Part shown: in pieces, positions 52,244 to 60,669 of the stretch
Layout: each line of letters opens with the position of its first letter
How positions within the stretch are numbered: position 1 is the stretch's first letter
DNA from: Nocardia flavorosea
Lineage (GTDB): Bacteria; Actinomycetota; Actinomycetes; Mycobacteriales; Mycobacteriaceae
Reading direction: 5' to 3'
Assembly: GCF_015477805.1 (NCBI RefSeq)
Contig: NZ_JADLQL010000005.1
Span: 1-64,000 of the forward strand
Length of the DNA stretch: 64,000 nt
Translations under genes and position numbers: made by a program
Notes under the pieces: model-generated
What the model saw: the letters and a program-made list of their open reading frames with translations, nothing else
Told to the model about the DNA's origin: nothing
Databases searched by the model: none

Positions 52244-53038
52244 TCAGCCGGCCAGGAACGCGGCGATCGCGGCGGCGGTCGCCACCGGAGCGTCGTCATG
52301 GACCCAGTGGCCGGCCTCGGCGATCTCGACCGCACGGGCACCGGGCCTGCGCGTCACCATCTGCTCGGCGAGCCGGGCCGGAAGCATCGCACTGTGTTCA
52401 CCGCGCAGGACCAGTGCCGGACAGTCCGAACCGAGCCAGTCCGGCCACCAGTCACCGACGCCGCTGAGCTGCACCGCCATCATGTCGTCCCAGTCGAAGA
52501 GGAACCGGTGGCGCCCATCCGGTGTCGTGACGGCGCTCTGCAGGAAATAGCTCGCATCCGGAATTCCCCGCTCCTGCAACGTGGCGGCCAGATCCGCCTC
52601 GGTCGGCGCGGTGGCGGGCCAGCCCCGGACATCCAACACGGGATGGGCGATCTCGGGTTGCCGCATCACCGGCCCGACATCTTCGACGACGAGCCCCGCA
52701 ACGAGTTCCGGATGCCGCGCGGCGAGCTGATACGCAGTGATCCCCCCGCGGGAGTGGCCGAGCACCACTGCCGGGGCGAGCCCGAGTTGTTCCAGCACCG
52801 CAGCGGCATCGGCCACGAAATCGGCGCAGGTATAGCTGTCGCGCCGGCCGGTGCCACCGTGCCCGCGCTGATCCGGCGCGATGATGCGGGCTACGCCGGC
52901 GAGTTCGCGCGCCAGGCCGGCGAAGATTCTTCCTCGGCCGAAGGTGCCGTGCAACGCCAGAACCGGGATTCCGGTGCCCCCGAAATCCGTACAGCAGAGC
53001 TGTCCCCCGCTCGGCAACGACACCGGGTATTCACGCAT
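52244..53038 (-). CDS. alpha/beta-fold hydrolase
   Basis: 264 residues. The HG motif is in VLALHGTFGRGR, the nucleophile Ser in VVLGHSRGGITAY (about 112), and a C-terminal His in EAGHWVHDD. It resembles the broad group of esterases, haloperoxidases and proline-iminopeptidase-like hydrolases. Substrate unknown. It starts 157 bp downstream of the RibD-like gene on the same strand and may belong to that operon. Confidence 0.85.
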   Translation of the reverse strand: MREYPVSLPSGGQLCCTDFGGTGIPVLALHGTFGRGRIFAGLARELAGVARIIAPDQRGHGGTGRRDSYTCADFVADAAAVLEQLGLAPAVVLGHSRGGITAYQLAARHPELVAGLVVEDVGPVMRQPEIAHPVLDVRGWPATAPTEADLAATLQERGIPDASYFLQSAVTTPDGRHRFLFDWDDMMAVQLSGVGDWWPDWLGSDCPALVLRGEHSAMLPARLAEQMVTRRPGARAVEIAEAGHWVHDDAPVATAAAIAAFLAG

Positions 53039-53195
53039 TCCGCAAGACTGCCAGGTCCGCCGGACCGGACGCGAACCGTTTTCCACGGCCACCGCGTTGC
53101 GGGTGCACCTCAACGAGGTTTCTCCGAGCGGATCGGCGGAGCCGCCCGACCGTGGCAACGTGGCCGGGCCACCACCGACACCGTGCACCGCGATC

Positions 53196-53822
53196 TCAGA
53201 GGAACTGGGTGACACCGTCGTATTCGGCCAACGGCGCGGCGCCGACTACGTCGTATTCGAGCAGGAGCAAGCCGAGATCGGTGGCCTCGTGGCGGGTCAG
53301 CCGGAGGGCGGTCGCGGGCCCCGCCCCGGCGAGTAGCCGCCGCCCGGACCGCAGCACAGTAGGCGCGACGGCGAGGCGGACGGTCTCGACCAGGCCGGCG
53401 GCGAGCAGCGTATCCCCGAGCCGGGAGCTGCCATGGACCTGCAGTTCCCGGCCCGGGCGCCGCAGCAGGTCCGCGACCGTCGCCACCGGATCGCCCGGCA
53501 GCACGGTCGTCGGCGCCCAGATGCCCGTCGCCAGAGTGCCCGACACCACGTACTTCGGCAGGGCATTCATCCGTCCGGCGAACGGATCCCGGGGATCGGT
53601 CACCGCCGGCCAGTCGCGCGCGAAGGCCGTATAGGTCCGGCGGCCGAACAACAGCCCGTCGGCGGCGTCGAGCCATTCGGAGGTGCGCCGGACGAAGACC
53701 TCGTCCAGGTAGGGCACCATCCAGCCGCCACGGGTGAAACCGTCGCTGATGTCCTCGTCGGGCGCGCCCGGACCTTGCGTGACACCGTCGAGGGTGAGGA
53801 ATTCGGTGAGCACCAGTTTCAT
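53196..53822 (-). CDS. dihydrofolate-reductase-like (RibD C-terminal) family protein
   Basis: 208 residues. MKLVLTEFLTLDGVTQGPG at the start and ADGLLFGRRTYTAFARDWP, plus GRELQVHGSSRLGDTLLAAGLV, are the NADPH-site landmarks of the RibD_C/DHFR-like family. The physiological substrate is unknown. The start overlaps the SRPBCC stop by ATGA, so it is the third gene of an ArsR-SRPBCC-RibD-like operon, a common actinobacterial combination. Confidence 0.88.
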   Translation of the reverse strand: MKLVLTEFLTLDGVTQGPGAPDEDISDGFTRGGWMVPYLDEVFVRRTSEWLDAADGLLFGRRTYTAFARDWPAVTDPRDPFAGRMNALPKYVVSGTLATGIWAPTTVLPGDPVATVADLLRRPGRELQVHGSSRLGDTLLAAGLVETVRLAVAPTVLRSGRRLLAGAGPATALRLTRHEATDLGLLLLEYDVVGAAPLAEYDGVTQFL

Positions 53823-54292
53823 GCCCGAACCCCTTCCTCGACGAGTGCCGTCAACTGGTCGGTTACCGTCCCCCACCCGTACTCGAAGCCGAGTTCCTGG
53901 TGCCGGGCCCGGGCGGCCGGATCCCCGTGCCGGACCAGAACCCGGTAATCGGTCCCCTCGGGATGGTCCCGCAGGGTGATCTCGGCGGTCATCAGCAACT
54001 CACCGGCGGCCGGGCGCAGCGCACTGTCGAGCGCGGTGGTGAAAATGAGGCGTTCGTACTCGTCGGCCGCCAGGAAGCAGGCATCGAGGTGCGGGACGAA
54101 TTCGGCACCGCCGTCGCTCATTCTGGTGACGAAGGCCCCGGCAGGCCGGACTTCCAGCCGCTCGACGCGGCATCGAGCCGGGGCGGGCAACCACCAGCGA
54201 GCCAGATTGTCCGGGTCGGTCCAGGCGTCCCACACACGGGTACGGGGCGCGCGGATCACGCGGTGCAGGGTGAGATCGAGATCAGGATTCAT
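53819..54292 (-). CDS. SRPBCC/AHSA1 family protein
   Basis: 157 residues of the START-like fold: LTLHRVIRAPRTRVWDAWTDPDNLARWW at the N-terminus and LLMTAEITLRDHPEGTDYRV in the core. These bind hydrophobic ligands in a cavity. Its start overlaps the ArsR gene by 11 bp and its stop overlaps the RibD-like start by 4 bp. Confidence 0.88.
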   Translation of the reverse strand: MNPDLDLTLHRVIRAPRTRVWDAWTDPDNLARWWLPAPARCRVERLEVRPAGAFVTRMSDGGAEFVPHLDACFLAADEYERLIFTTALDSALRPAAGELLMTAEITLRDHPEGTDYRVLVRHGDPAARARHQELGFEYGWGTVTDQLTALVEEGVRA

Positions 54293-54626
54293 CGGTGGAC
54301 TCCGTGGTTTCGAGGAGGAATTGCTCGAGCCGGTCGGTGCGGTCTTCCCAGATACGTCGTTGTTCGGCCAGCCAGCCGTCGATCAGGACGAACCGATCGC
54401 GTTCGAGCGTGCACTGCCGCACCCGGCCGGTTTTGACCGTCCGGATCAATCCGCTGTCCTCCAGGACCCGGAGGTGCTTCATGAACGACGGCAGGGTCAT
54501 CGGCAGATCCCGGGCCAGCTCGCCGACACTGACCGGCCCGGCCCCGAGTCGCTGAACCACGGCCCGCCGGGACGGATCCGACAGCGCGGCGAACACCACG
54601 TCCAGCGACTCCAAATACTTAGCCAT
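54282..54626 (-). CDS. ArsR family transcriptional regulator
   Basis: 114 residues with a winged helix (FAALSDPSRRAVVQRLGAGPVSVGEL ... MKHLRVLEDSGLIRTVKTGR). No metal-binding cysteine pair is seen; the only cysteine is in the C-terminal half (RQCTLERD). It is therefore probably a non-metal ArsR of the type paired with SRPBCC genes. The start codon lies inside a 26-bp perfect palindrome, which points to direct autorepression. Confidence 0.92.
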   Translation of the reverse strand: MAKYLESLDVVFAALSDPSRRAVVQRLGAGPVSVGELARDLPMTLPSFMKHLRVLEDSGLIRTVKTGRVRQCTLERDRFVLIDGWLAEQRRIWEDRTDRLEQFLLETTESTDES

Positions 54627-54639
54627 ATGGCTAAGTATT
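54614..54639. promoter_or_regulatory. 26-bp palindrome covering the ArsR start codon (operator)
   Basis: AATACTTAGCC-ATAT-GGCTAAGTATT, every base matched. It includes the ATG (54626-54624) of the ArsR gene. On the minus strand the TAATAC at its upstream edge is a good -10 placed for a leaderless or nearly leaderless message. Repressor binding would then block both transcription and, if leaderless, the start codon region. Confidence 0.8.
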
Positions 54640-54677
54640 AGCCGGCACCACCCTCGATGGCAAGTCCGGAAAACGAC

Positions 54678-54721
54678 GAAGACCCCGTTCTCCGTGAACT
54701 CACACGGAGAACGGGGTCTTC
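54678..54721 (-). terminator. strong intrinsic terminator of the rplT operon
   Basis: Two 19-bp arms (54678-54696 and 54703-54721), perfectly complementary around a 6-nt loop, beginning GAAGACCCCG. On the minus strand the stem is followed by a short T-containing run (CGTTTTCC). It lies 45 bp after rplT and 52 bp before the ArsR start, cleanly separating the two units. Confidence 0.85.
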
Positions 54722-54766
54722 ACCACGTCCAAAGGCCGGACCGAAATCCGGCTACGCAATCACCGC

Positions 54767-55147
54767 TCAGGCAGCCGGAGCGTTGACATCGGCCGGCAGC
54801 GCGGCCTTGGCAACCGCGACCAGGCCGGCGAACGCTTCGGCGTCGGAGACGGCCAGCTCGGCGAGGTTCTTGCGGTCGACCTCCACACCGGCGGCCTTCA
54901 GGCCCTGCACGAAGCGGTTGTAGGTGATGTCGTTGGCGCGGGCCGCGGCGTTGATACGCGCGATCCACAGCTTACGGAAATCGCCCTTACGCGCCCGGCG
55001 GTCCCGGTAGGCGTAGGTGAGCGAATGCAGCTGCTGTTCCTTGGCCTTGCGGTACAGGCGCGAGCGCTGTCCGCGGTAGCCCTTGGAGGCCTCGAGGATC
55101 GAACGGCGCTTCTTCTGAGCGTTGACGGCCCTTTTGACGCGTGCCAC
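54767..55147 (-). CDS. rplT: 50S ribosomal protein L20
   Basis: 126 residues: MARVKRAVNAQKKRRSILEA at the start, the KGYRGQRSRLYRKAKEQ segment and RDRRARKGDFRKLWIARINA, all L20 landmarks. The start is GTG. Highly basic N-terminus binding 23S rRNA. Last gene of infC-rpmI-rplT. L20 is an autogenous regulator of such operons in some bacteria. Confidence 0.98.
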   Translation of the reverse strand: MARVKRAVNAQKKRRSILEASKGYRGQRSRLYRKAKEQQLHSLTYAYRDRRARKGDFRKLWIARINAAARANDITYNRFVQGLKAAGVEVDRKNLAELAVSDAEAFAGLVAVAKAALPADVNAPAA

Positions 55148-55263
55148 TGGTCAGTCCTAATCGATCTTGGGGGTGCTCGTCGTACTGGGCACCCGAGTGG
55201 GTCGGTTCATCGGCGTCCGGTCGCGCAGGCGGTACCGGACGGTATCTGTCCCGGAAACGGGAA

Positions 55264-55458
55264 TCAGATACCCAGCAGCTTCTTCACCCGGCGGACGTCG
55301 GCAGGGGCGACGGCCTCGGTGCCTTCCAGACGGCGGGTCCGGCGGGAGGACTTGTACTCGAACAGGTGCCGGCGGTTGGCCTGCTGACGGCGCAGCTTGC
55401 CCTTACCGGTCACCTTGAAACGCTTGGAAGCGCCGCTGTGGCTCTTCATCTTCGGCAT
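55264..55458 (-). CDS. rpmI: 50S ribosomal protein L35
   Basis: 64 residues, MPKMKSHSGASKRFKVTGKG then RRHLFEYKSSRRTRRL, the standard L35 sequence. It lies between infC and rplT with spacers of 139 and 116 bp. The infC-rpmI spacer contains GC hairpin arms of the GCGGCG/CGCCGC type. Confidence 0.98.
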   Translation of the reverse strand: MPKMKSHSGASKRFKVTGKGKLRRQQANRRHLFEYKSSRRTRRLEGTEAVAPADVRRVKKLLGI

Positions 55459-55597
55459 GGCAACCTCAATCTGTGTCGTGCCCGCGCAGGGGCGGACCAG
55501 GTGTACTGATCAGCGTTATTGCGGGCTCGACGCAATATCGCTGCGGCGTACGCCGCGAGTGCGGCGGTGCGCCGCAGTGTTCACGGCTACGCCGTTG

Positions 55598-56197
55598 TTA
55601 TTGCGCGACCGGCCGACCGGCATTCGGCGCCGCGCCGCCGGACTGCGGCCGGGCCGAATCCTGCGCGGCCTTGGCCCGCGTCTTCGCGCCCTTGTGCGGG
55701 GCGAGGACCATCGTCATGTTGCGGCCGTCCTGCTTGGCCGAGGTCTCGACGAAACCCAATTCCGCCACATCGGAGGCCAGCCGCTGCAACAGCCGGAAAC
55801 CGAGTTCGGGCCGGGACTGTTCGCGTCCCCGGAACATGATGGTGACCTTGACCTTCGCCCCGGCTTCCAGGAAGCGCACGACGTTGGACTTCTTGGTCTC
55901 GTAGTCGTGATTGTCGATCTTGGGCCGCAGCTTCTGTTCCTTGATCACGGTCTGGACCTGGTTCTTCCGGGACTCGCGCGCTTTCTGCGCGGTCTCGTAC
56001 TTGAACTTGCCGTAATCCATGATCTTGCAGACCGGCGGACGTGCGTCCGGTGCGACCTCTACGAGGTCCAGGTCTGCCTCCAGGGCGACGCGGAGTGCAT
56101 CTTCAACACGCACGATCCCAACCTGTTCTCCGCCGGGTCCGATGAGCCGGACCTCGGGAACACGAATGCGATCGTTGATGCGGGTCTCAGTGCTGAT
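55598..56197 (-). CDS. infC: translation initiation factor IF-3, predicted AUC start
   Basis: 199 residues. STETRINDRIRVPEVRLIGP begins the N-terminal domain; the linker and C-terminal domain contain VCKIMDYGKFKYE and KVKVTIMFRGREQSRPELG. The best initiation site is ATC at 56197-56195, with a perfect AGGAGG (56207-56202) four bases away and a start exactly where IF-3 homologues begin. The in-frame ATG at 56224 has no such ribosome-binding site and places AGGAGG inside the coding frame. Non-canonical starts are the known basis of IF-3 autoregulation. Confidence 0.93.
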   Translation of the reverse strand: MSTETRINDRIRVPEVRLIGPGGEQVGIVRVEDALRVALEADLDLVEVAPDARPPVCKIMDYGKFKYETAQKARESRKNQVQTVIKEQKLRPKIDNHDYETKKSNVVRFLEAGAKVKVTIMFRGREQSRPELGFRLLQRLASDVAELGFVETSAKQDGRNMTMVLAPHKGAKTRAKAAQDSARPQSGGAAPNAGRPVAQ

Positions 56198-56484
56198 GGG
56201 GCCTCCTAGGTCTAGCGGTGTCATCCGACGACCGCTCGAAATGAACCCCTTGTTCAACACGAAAACCCCGTCGCGGTATTTCACCGCCGACGGGGCCCGA
56301 TGTCGACCGATCCACGCAGGTGCGATACCTGCGCCACACTCCCGGTTCATCCGGGACCGTGATCCCACCGCGAAGGCGGGTGACCGGACCGTTTGACCAG
56401 GCGATCCCTCGCCGGCAACGGTGGGAGTCGGGCTCCACTTGTCTGCCCCGGACAGGACCGGGGCGGTCGTCGCCGACGAGTCTA
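56198..56484 (-). promoter_or_regulatory. infC leader with attenuator-like hairpin; possible promoter
   Basis: About 280 nt of untranslated leader. A -10-like TAGACT lies at 56484-56479 on the minus strand; the -35 is weak. A second fold (around 56360-56390) precedes the terminator hairpin listed separately. The length is unusual for a housekeeping gene and suggests regulation by premature termination. Confidence 0.45.
56262..56295 (-). terminator. intrinsic terminator-like hairpin inside the infC leader
   Basis: On the minus strand CCCCGTCG (56295-56288) pairs with CGACGGGG (56273-56266), extended by four more pairs across one bulged base, with a 5-nt loop. The stem is followed directly by TTTT (56265-56262). 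It lies about 65 bp before the AUC start with no gene upstream to terminate, so it most likely acts as an attenuator of infC-rpmI-rplT. Confidence 0.7.
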
Positions 56485-56576
56485 ACAGTTCCGCACCGGA
56501 TGAACGAATCGCCCGGTCGCAGCCCGGTACGAAAACCGGTTGCCCATTCGCGAGGCCGCCTGACAGGGTCGACGCC

Positions 56577-57107
56577 GTGAGCAGCCGACGCGACCTACTC
56601 CGCTGGCAGTTCGACCTGGTCTGGTCGCTGTCCCAGCTCCATTTCGACGCCCTGACCGACGACGATACCCACTGGGCACCCGCGGAGGTGATCTGGACGG
56701 TCCACCGCGGTCCAGACGGGCGCTGGCGCCCGGATTTCGCCGAAACCGAACCCGATCCGATCCCCGCGACCACCGTTGCCTGGCTGACCTGGCATATCGG
56801 CTGGTGGTGGAGTTCGGCGATCGCGCACGCCGAGCAACGGCCGGTACCCGACCGCACCGAGGTCTACTGGCCGGGCGATACGGCGGCCGCCCTCGCCTGG
56901 ATCAACGACCTACGCGAGCAGTGGCTCGGAGTCCTCGACGGAAGCGATGACACAGAACTCGAACGGGCCACGTCCTACCCGTGGCCGGCCGACGCGGGAC
57001 TCACCCGCGCTCACCTGGCGGCATGGGTCAATGTGGAATTGCTGAAGAACGCGACCGAGATCGGCCAGTTGCGGATACTGCGCGCGGCCGGGACGGCGGA
57101 CCGGTAG
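56577..57107 (+). CDS. DinB-like (mycothiol-dependent hydrolase fold) protein
   Basis: 176 residues, GTG start. LLRWQFDLVWSLSQLHFDAL begins the four-helix bundle. The metal-binding His candidates lie in DDTHWAP and WLTWHIGWWWSS, and the third helix ends AAWVNVELLKNATEIGQLRI. DinB-fold proteins are metal-binding and several are mycothiol-dependent; the reaction here is unknown. It is divergent from infC. Confidence 0.75.
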   Translation: MSSRRDLLRWQFDLVWSLSQLHFDALTDDDTHWAPAEVIWTVHRGPDGRWRPDFAETEPDPIPATTVAWLTWHIGWWWSSAIAHAEQRPVPDRTEVYWPGDTAAALAWINDLREQWLGVLDGSDDTELERATSYPWPADAGLTRAHLAAWVNVELLKNATEIGQLRILRAAGTADR

Positions 57108-57179
57108 AAACGAGGCGCGGCGCACATCCGCTCACGACCCCGGCACGGCTGCCGCCGAGGCGCGCTTAGGCTGAACACC

Positions 57180-57521
57180 ATGACCGAACAGCCCGAGGGC
57201 GATGTGCGCGAACTGGCCGAGATCCCCGCCGTGGAGGTGATCAGCCGGGCAGCGGTGATGCTGATGAGTGCGGCTGCGGAGAAGCTCGGGCTCGGCGACG
57301 ACGATCCCGAGAACAGTCCGCGCCGGGATATGGACGAGGCGCGGCGCCTCATCACCGCTTTGGCGGGTCTGATCACCGCATCGGTGGAGTACCTCGGACC
57401 GCACGCCGGGCCGCTCCGGGAGGGTCTGCAATCACTGCAGAAGGCCTTCCGGGAGAGTTCCGCCATACCCGACGCCCCGGGGGCCGGCCCCGGCGAGAAG
57501 TACACCGGCCCGGTCTACTGA
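57180..57521 (+). CDS. DUF1844 domain protein
   Basis: 113 residues: IPAVEVISRAAVMLMSAAAEKLGL and MDEARRLITALAGLITASVEYL are the two helices of the DUF1844 domain, followed by a short polar tail ending in GEKYTGPVY. Genes of this family often sit near infC in actinobacteria. Function unknown. It starts 72 bp after the DinB-like gene and may be cotranscribed with it. Confidence 0.85.
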   Translation: MTEQPEGDVRELAEIPAVEVISRAAVMLMSAAAEKLGLGDDDPENSPRRDMDEARRLITALAGLITASVEYLGPHAGPLREGLQSLQKAFRESSAIPDAPGAGPGEKYTGPVY

Positions 57522-57584
57522 CGGATACCCTCGCACGATTCCGGGCGACTGCGCGGTTCGCGGGGCCGCCATGTTGCGGTTACC

Positions 57585-57614
57585 GGCGCCCCGGTGCCGG
57601 TGACCCGGGGCGCC
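57585..57614. terminator. bidirectional hairpin between DUF1844 gene and uvrA
   Basis: GGCGCCCCGG (57585-57594) and CCGGGGCGCC (57605-57614) form a perfect 10-bp stem with a 10-nt loop, between two convergent stops. There is no U-tract, but the placement supports a shared terminator. Confidence 0.55.
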
Positions 57615-57621
57615 GATGCCC

Positions 57622-60600
57622 TCAGCGCAGCGCAGCGGCCTTGCGGGCCAGGCGCTTGGCCTTCTGCGGGTCCGGCGATTTCGCCGCGTTCTCGGACGAT
57701 TCCGGCGCTTTCGCGGTCTTCTTCGCCGCCGGCGCCTTCTTGGCCGTGGACTTACGTGCCCGTGCGGTATCCGGTTTCACCGCACCCGTCTCCGTCGCCG
57801 GCGACGTGGCCGCGGGCTGTGCCAGGATCTCCTTCAGGAATTCACCCGTGTAGCTGCCGGGGGTAGCGGCGATATCCTCGGGTGTCCCCTCGCCGACCAC
57901 TGTTCCGCCGCCGGACCCGCCCTCGGGTCCCATATCGATCACCCAATCCGCTGTCTTGACGACGTCCAGGTTGTGTTCGATGACGATCACGGTATTGCCC
58001 TTGTCGACCAGGCCGTTGATCACCGCGAGCAGTTTGCGGATGTCCTCGAAGTGCAGGCCGGTGGTGGGTTCGTCGAGGATGTAGACCGTGCGGCCGTTGG
58101 AGCGTTTCTGCAGTTCGGCCGCCAGTTTCACGCGTTGCGCCTCACCACCGGAGAGGGTGGTCGCGCTCTGGCCCAGGCGCACATATCCCAGGCCGACATC
58201 GACGAGGGTGGCCAGATAGCGGTGGATCGAGGTCACCGGTTCGAAGAACTCGGCGGCCTCCTCGATCGGCATATCCAAGACCTCGGCGATGGTTTTGCCC
58301 TTGTAGTGCACCTCGAGGGTTTCCCGGTTGTAACGTGCGCCCTGACAGACCTCGCAGGGCACGTACACATCCGGCAGGAAGTTCATTTCGATCTTCAGGG
58401 TGCCGTCGCCGGAGCACGCCTCGCAGCGGCCGCCCTTCACGTTGAACGAGAACCGGCCCGGCTGATAGCCGCGCACCTTCGCCTCGGTGGTGGCGGCGAA
58501 CAGGCTGCGGATCTTGTCGAACACCCCGGTGTAGGTGGCCGGATTGGACCGCGGGGTACGGCCGATCGGCGACTGGTCCACCCGCACGAGTTTGTCCAGT
58601 TGATCCAGCCCGTTGACCCGGGTGTGCCGGCCCGGCACCTGGCGCGCACCGTTCAGTTTGTTGGCCATCACGGTCGCCAGGATGTCGTTGACCAGCGTGG
58701 ATTTACCGGATCCGGAGACCCCGGTGACCGCGGTGAGTACACCCAGCGGGAACGCCACATCGATACCGCGCAGATTGTTCTCGTGTGCACCGACCACGGT
58801 GACCCGCCGCTTCTTGTTCACCGGCCGCCGCAGCATCGGGATCTCGATACGCTCCCGGCCGGAGAGATACGCGCCGGTGAGCGAGGCCGGATCGGCGAGC
58901 AGTTCGGAATAGGGACCGCTGTGCACCACCTGGCCGCCGTGTTCACCGGCGAACGGGCCGATATCGACGACCCAGTCCGAGGCGCGGATGGTGTCCTCGT
59001 CGTGTTCGACGACGATCAAAGTGTTGCCCAGGTCTTTCAGCCGGGTCAGTGTTTCGATGAGCCGGCGGTTATCGCGCTGATGCAACCCGATCGAAGGTTC
59101 GTCCAGTACGTACAGCACTCCGACCAGCCCGGACCCGATCTGGGTGGCGAGCCGGATCCGCTGCGCTTCCCCGCCGGAGAGAGTGGCCGCGGCGCGGGAC
59201 AGGGTCAGGTAGTCCAGGCCCACATCGAGCAGGAAACCCAGCCGGGCCTGCACCTCTTTGAGAACCTGACCGGCGATGGCCGCCTGGCGCTCCCCCAAGG
59301 TCAGCGCGTTCAGGAACTGCGCGCAGTCGCGAATGGAGAGTTCGCTGACCTCGGCGATGGATTTCCGCTCCGGCCCGGCGGACAGCGTCACGGCCAGGAT
59401 CTCCGGCCGCAGGCGCGCGCCGTGGCACACCGGGCACGGGACATCCCGCATATAGCCCTCGTAGTGCTCCTTCATCTGCTCGGATTCGGTGTTGTCCAGC
59501 CGCCGCTGCAGGAACGGCATCACGCCCTCGAAATCGGCATAGTAAGAGCGTTTCCGGCCGTACCGGTTGGTGTAGACGATATGGACCTGGTCCGAGCTAC
59601 CCTCGAGCACCGCTTTACGCGCCCGGGCCGGTAGTTCGCGCCAGGGAGTGTCCAGATCGAAGCCCTGGGCGGCGGCCAGCCCGGACAGCAGGCGCAGGAA
59701 GTACTCGGCGCTCTGCCCGCGCGACCAGGGCGCGATGGCGCCGTCGGCCAGGCTCAGTTCCGGGTCGGGAACGACGAGTTCCGGGTCGACTTCCTTGCGG
59801 ATACCGAGACCGGTGCAGTCGGGGCAGGCACCGTAGGGCGAGTTGAACGAGAACGACCGCGGTTCCAGATCCTCGATATCGAGGGCGTGGCCGTTCGGGC
59901 AGGCCAGTTTCTCGGAGAAGCGGCGTTCACGATCGTGCGCGTGTTCGTCACGGTCCACGAAATCGAGGACGACGATCCCGTCGGCCAGGCGCAACGCGGT
60001 CTCGATGGAATCGGTGAGCCGCTGTTTGGCGGCCGGTTTGACGGCGAGGCGGTCGACCACCACCTCCACATCGTGTTTCTCCTGCTTCTTCAGCTTCGGC
60101 GGATCGGTGAGCGGATACACCACCCCGTCCACCCGGACCCGGGAGTAGCCCTGCGAGTTCAGTTGGTCGAACAGATCGACGAACTCGCCTTTACGGGTAC
60201 GCACCACCGGCGCGAGCACTTGGAAGCGGACGCCGGGCTCCATGGCCAGCACCTGGTCGACGATCTGCTGCGGGGTCTGTTTGGCGATGAGCTCGCCGCA
60301 CACCGGGCAGTGCGGGACACCGGCGCGGGCGTAGAGCAGGCGTAGGTAGTCGTGCACCTCGGTGATGGTGCCGACGGTGGAGCGCGGGTTGCGGTTGGTG
60401 GATTTCTGGTCGATCGAGACGGCGGGTGAGAGACCTTCGATGAAATCCACATCGGGTTTGTCCATCTGGCCCAGGAACTGCCGGGCGTAGGCGGACAGCG
60501 ATTCCACGTACCGGCGCTGCCCCTCGGCGAAGATCGTATCGAAGGCCAGGCTGGACTTCCCCGACCCCGACAGGCCGGTGAAGACGATCAGACTGTCGCG

Positions 60601-60669
60601 GGGCAGGTCGAGGTCGATCCCTTTGAGGTTGTGCTCCCGCGCGCCGCGCACAGTCAGGCGTTCCGCCAC
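57622..60669 (-). CDS. uvrA: excinuclease ABC subunit A
   Basis: 1015 residues. First Walker A GLSGSGKSS (32-40), zinc modules including CPVCGEL and CPNGHAL ... CPDCTGLG, a second half with GVSGSGKST and CEACSGDG ... CEVCQGARYN, and two ABC signatures (LSGGEAQRIRLA and LSGGEAQRVKLA). It recognises damage in nucleotide-excision repair with UvrB. Start GTG. The last ~65 residues are a Lys/Ala/Pro-rich tail that is longer than usual. No LexA box was seen upstream. Confidence 0.97.
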   Translation of the reverse strand: MAERLTVRGAREHNLKGIDLDLPRDSLIVFTGLSGSGKSSLAFDTIFAEGQRRYVESLSAYARQFLGQMDKPDVDFIEGLSPAVSIDQKSTNRNPRSTVGTITEVHDYLRLLYARAGVPHCPVCGELIAKQTPQQIVDQVLAMEPGVRFQVLAPVVRTRKGEFVDLFDQLNSQGYSRVRVDGVVYPLTDPPKLKKQEKHDVEVVVDRLAVKPAAKQRLTDSIETALRLADGIVVLDFVDRDEHAHDRERRFSEKLACPNGHALDIEDLEPRSFSFNSPYGACPDCTGLGIRKEVDPELVVPDPELSLADGAIAPWSRGQSAEYFLRLLSGLAAAQGFDLDTPWRELPARARKAVLEGSSDQVHIVYTNRYGRKRSYYADFEGVMPFLQRRLDNTESEQMKEHYEGYMRDVPCPVCHGARLRPEILAVTLSAGPERKSIAEVSELSIRDCAQFLNALTLGERQAAIAGQVLKEVQARLGFLLDVGLDYLTLSRAAATLSGGEAQRIRLATQIGSGLVGVLYVLDEPSIGLHQRDNRRLIETLTRLKDLGNTLIVVEHDEDTIRASDWVVDIGPFAGEHGGQVVHSGPYSELLADPASLTGAYLSGRERIEIPMLRRPVNKKRRVTVVGAHENNLRGIDVAFPLGVLTAVTGVSGSGKSTLVNDILATVMANKLNGARQVPGRHTRVNGLDQLDKLVRVDQSPIGRTPRSNPATYTGVFDKIRSLFAATTEAKVRGYQPGRFSFNVKGGRCEACSGDGTLKIEMNFLPDVYVPCEVCQGARYNRETLEVHYKGKTIAEVLDMPIEEAAEFFEPVTSIHRYLATLVDVGLGYVRLGQSATTLSGGEAQRVKLAAELQKRSNGRTVYILDEPTTGLHFEDIRKLLAVINGLVDKGNTVIVIEHNLDVVKTADWVIDMGPEGGSGGGTVVGEGTPEDIAATPGSYTGEFLKEILAQPAATSPATETGAVKPDTARARKSTAKKAPAAKKTAKAPESSENAAKSPDPQKAKRLARKAAALR

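Noticed and set aside
57616..59634. Rightward open frame of about 670 codons opposite uvrA
   Set aside because: Antisense shadow of uvrA; composition and lack of any motif say it is not coding.
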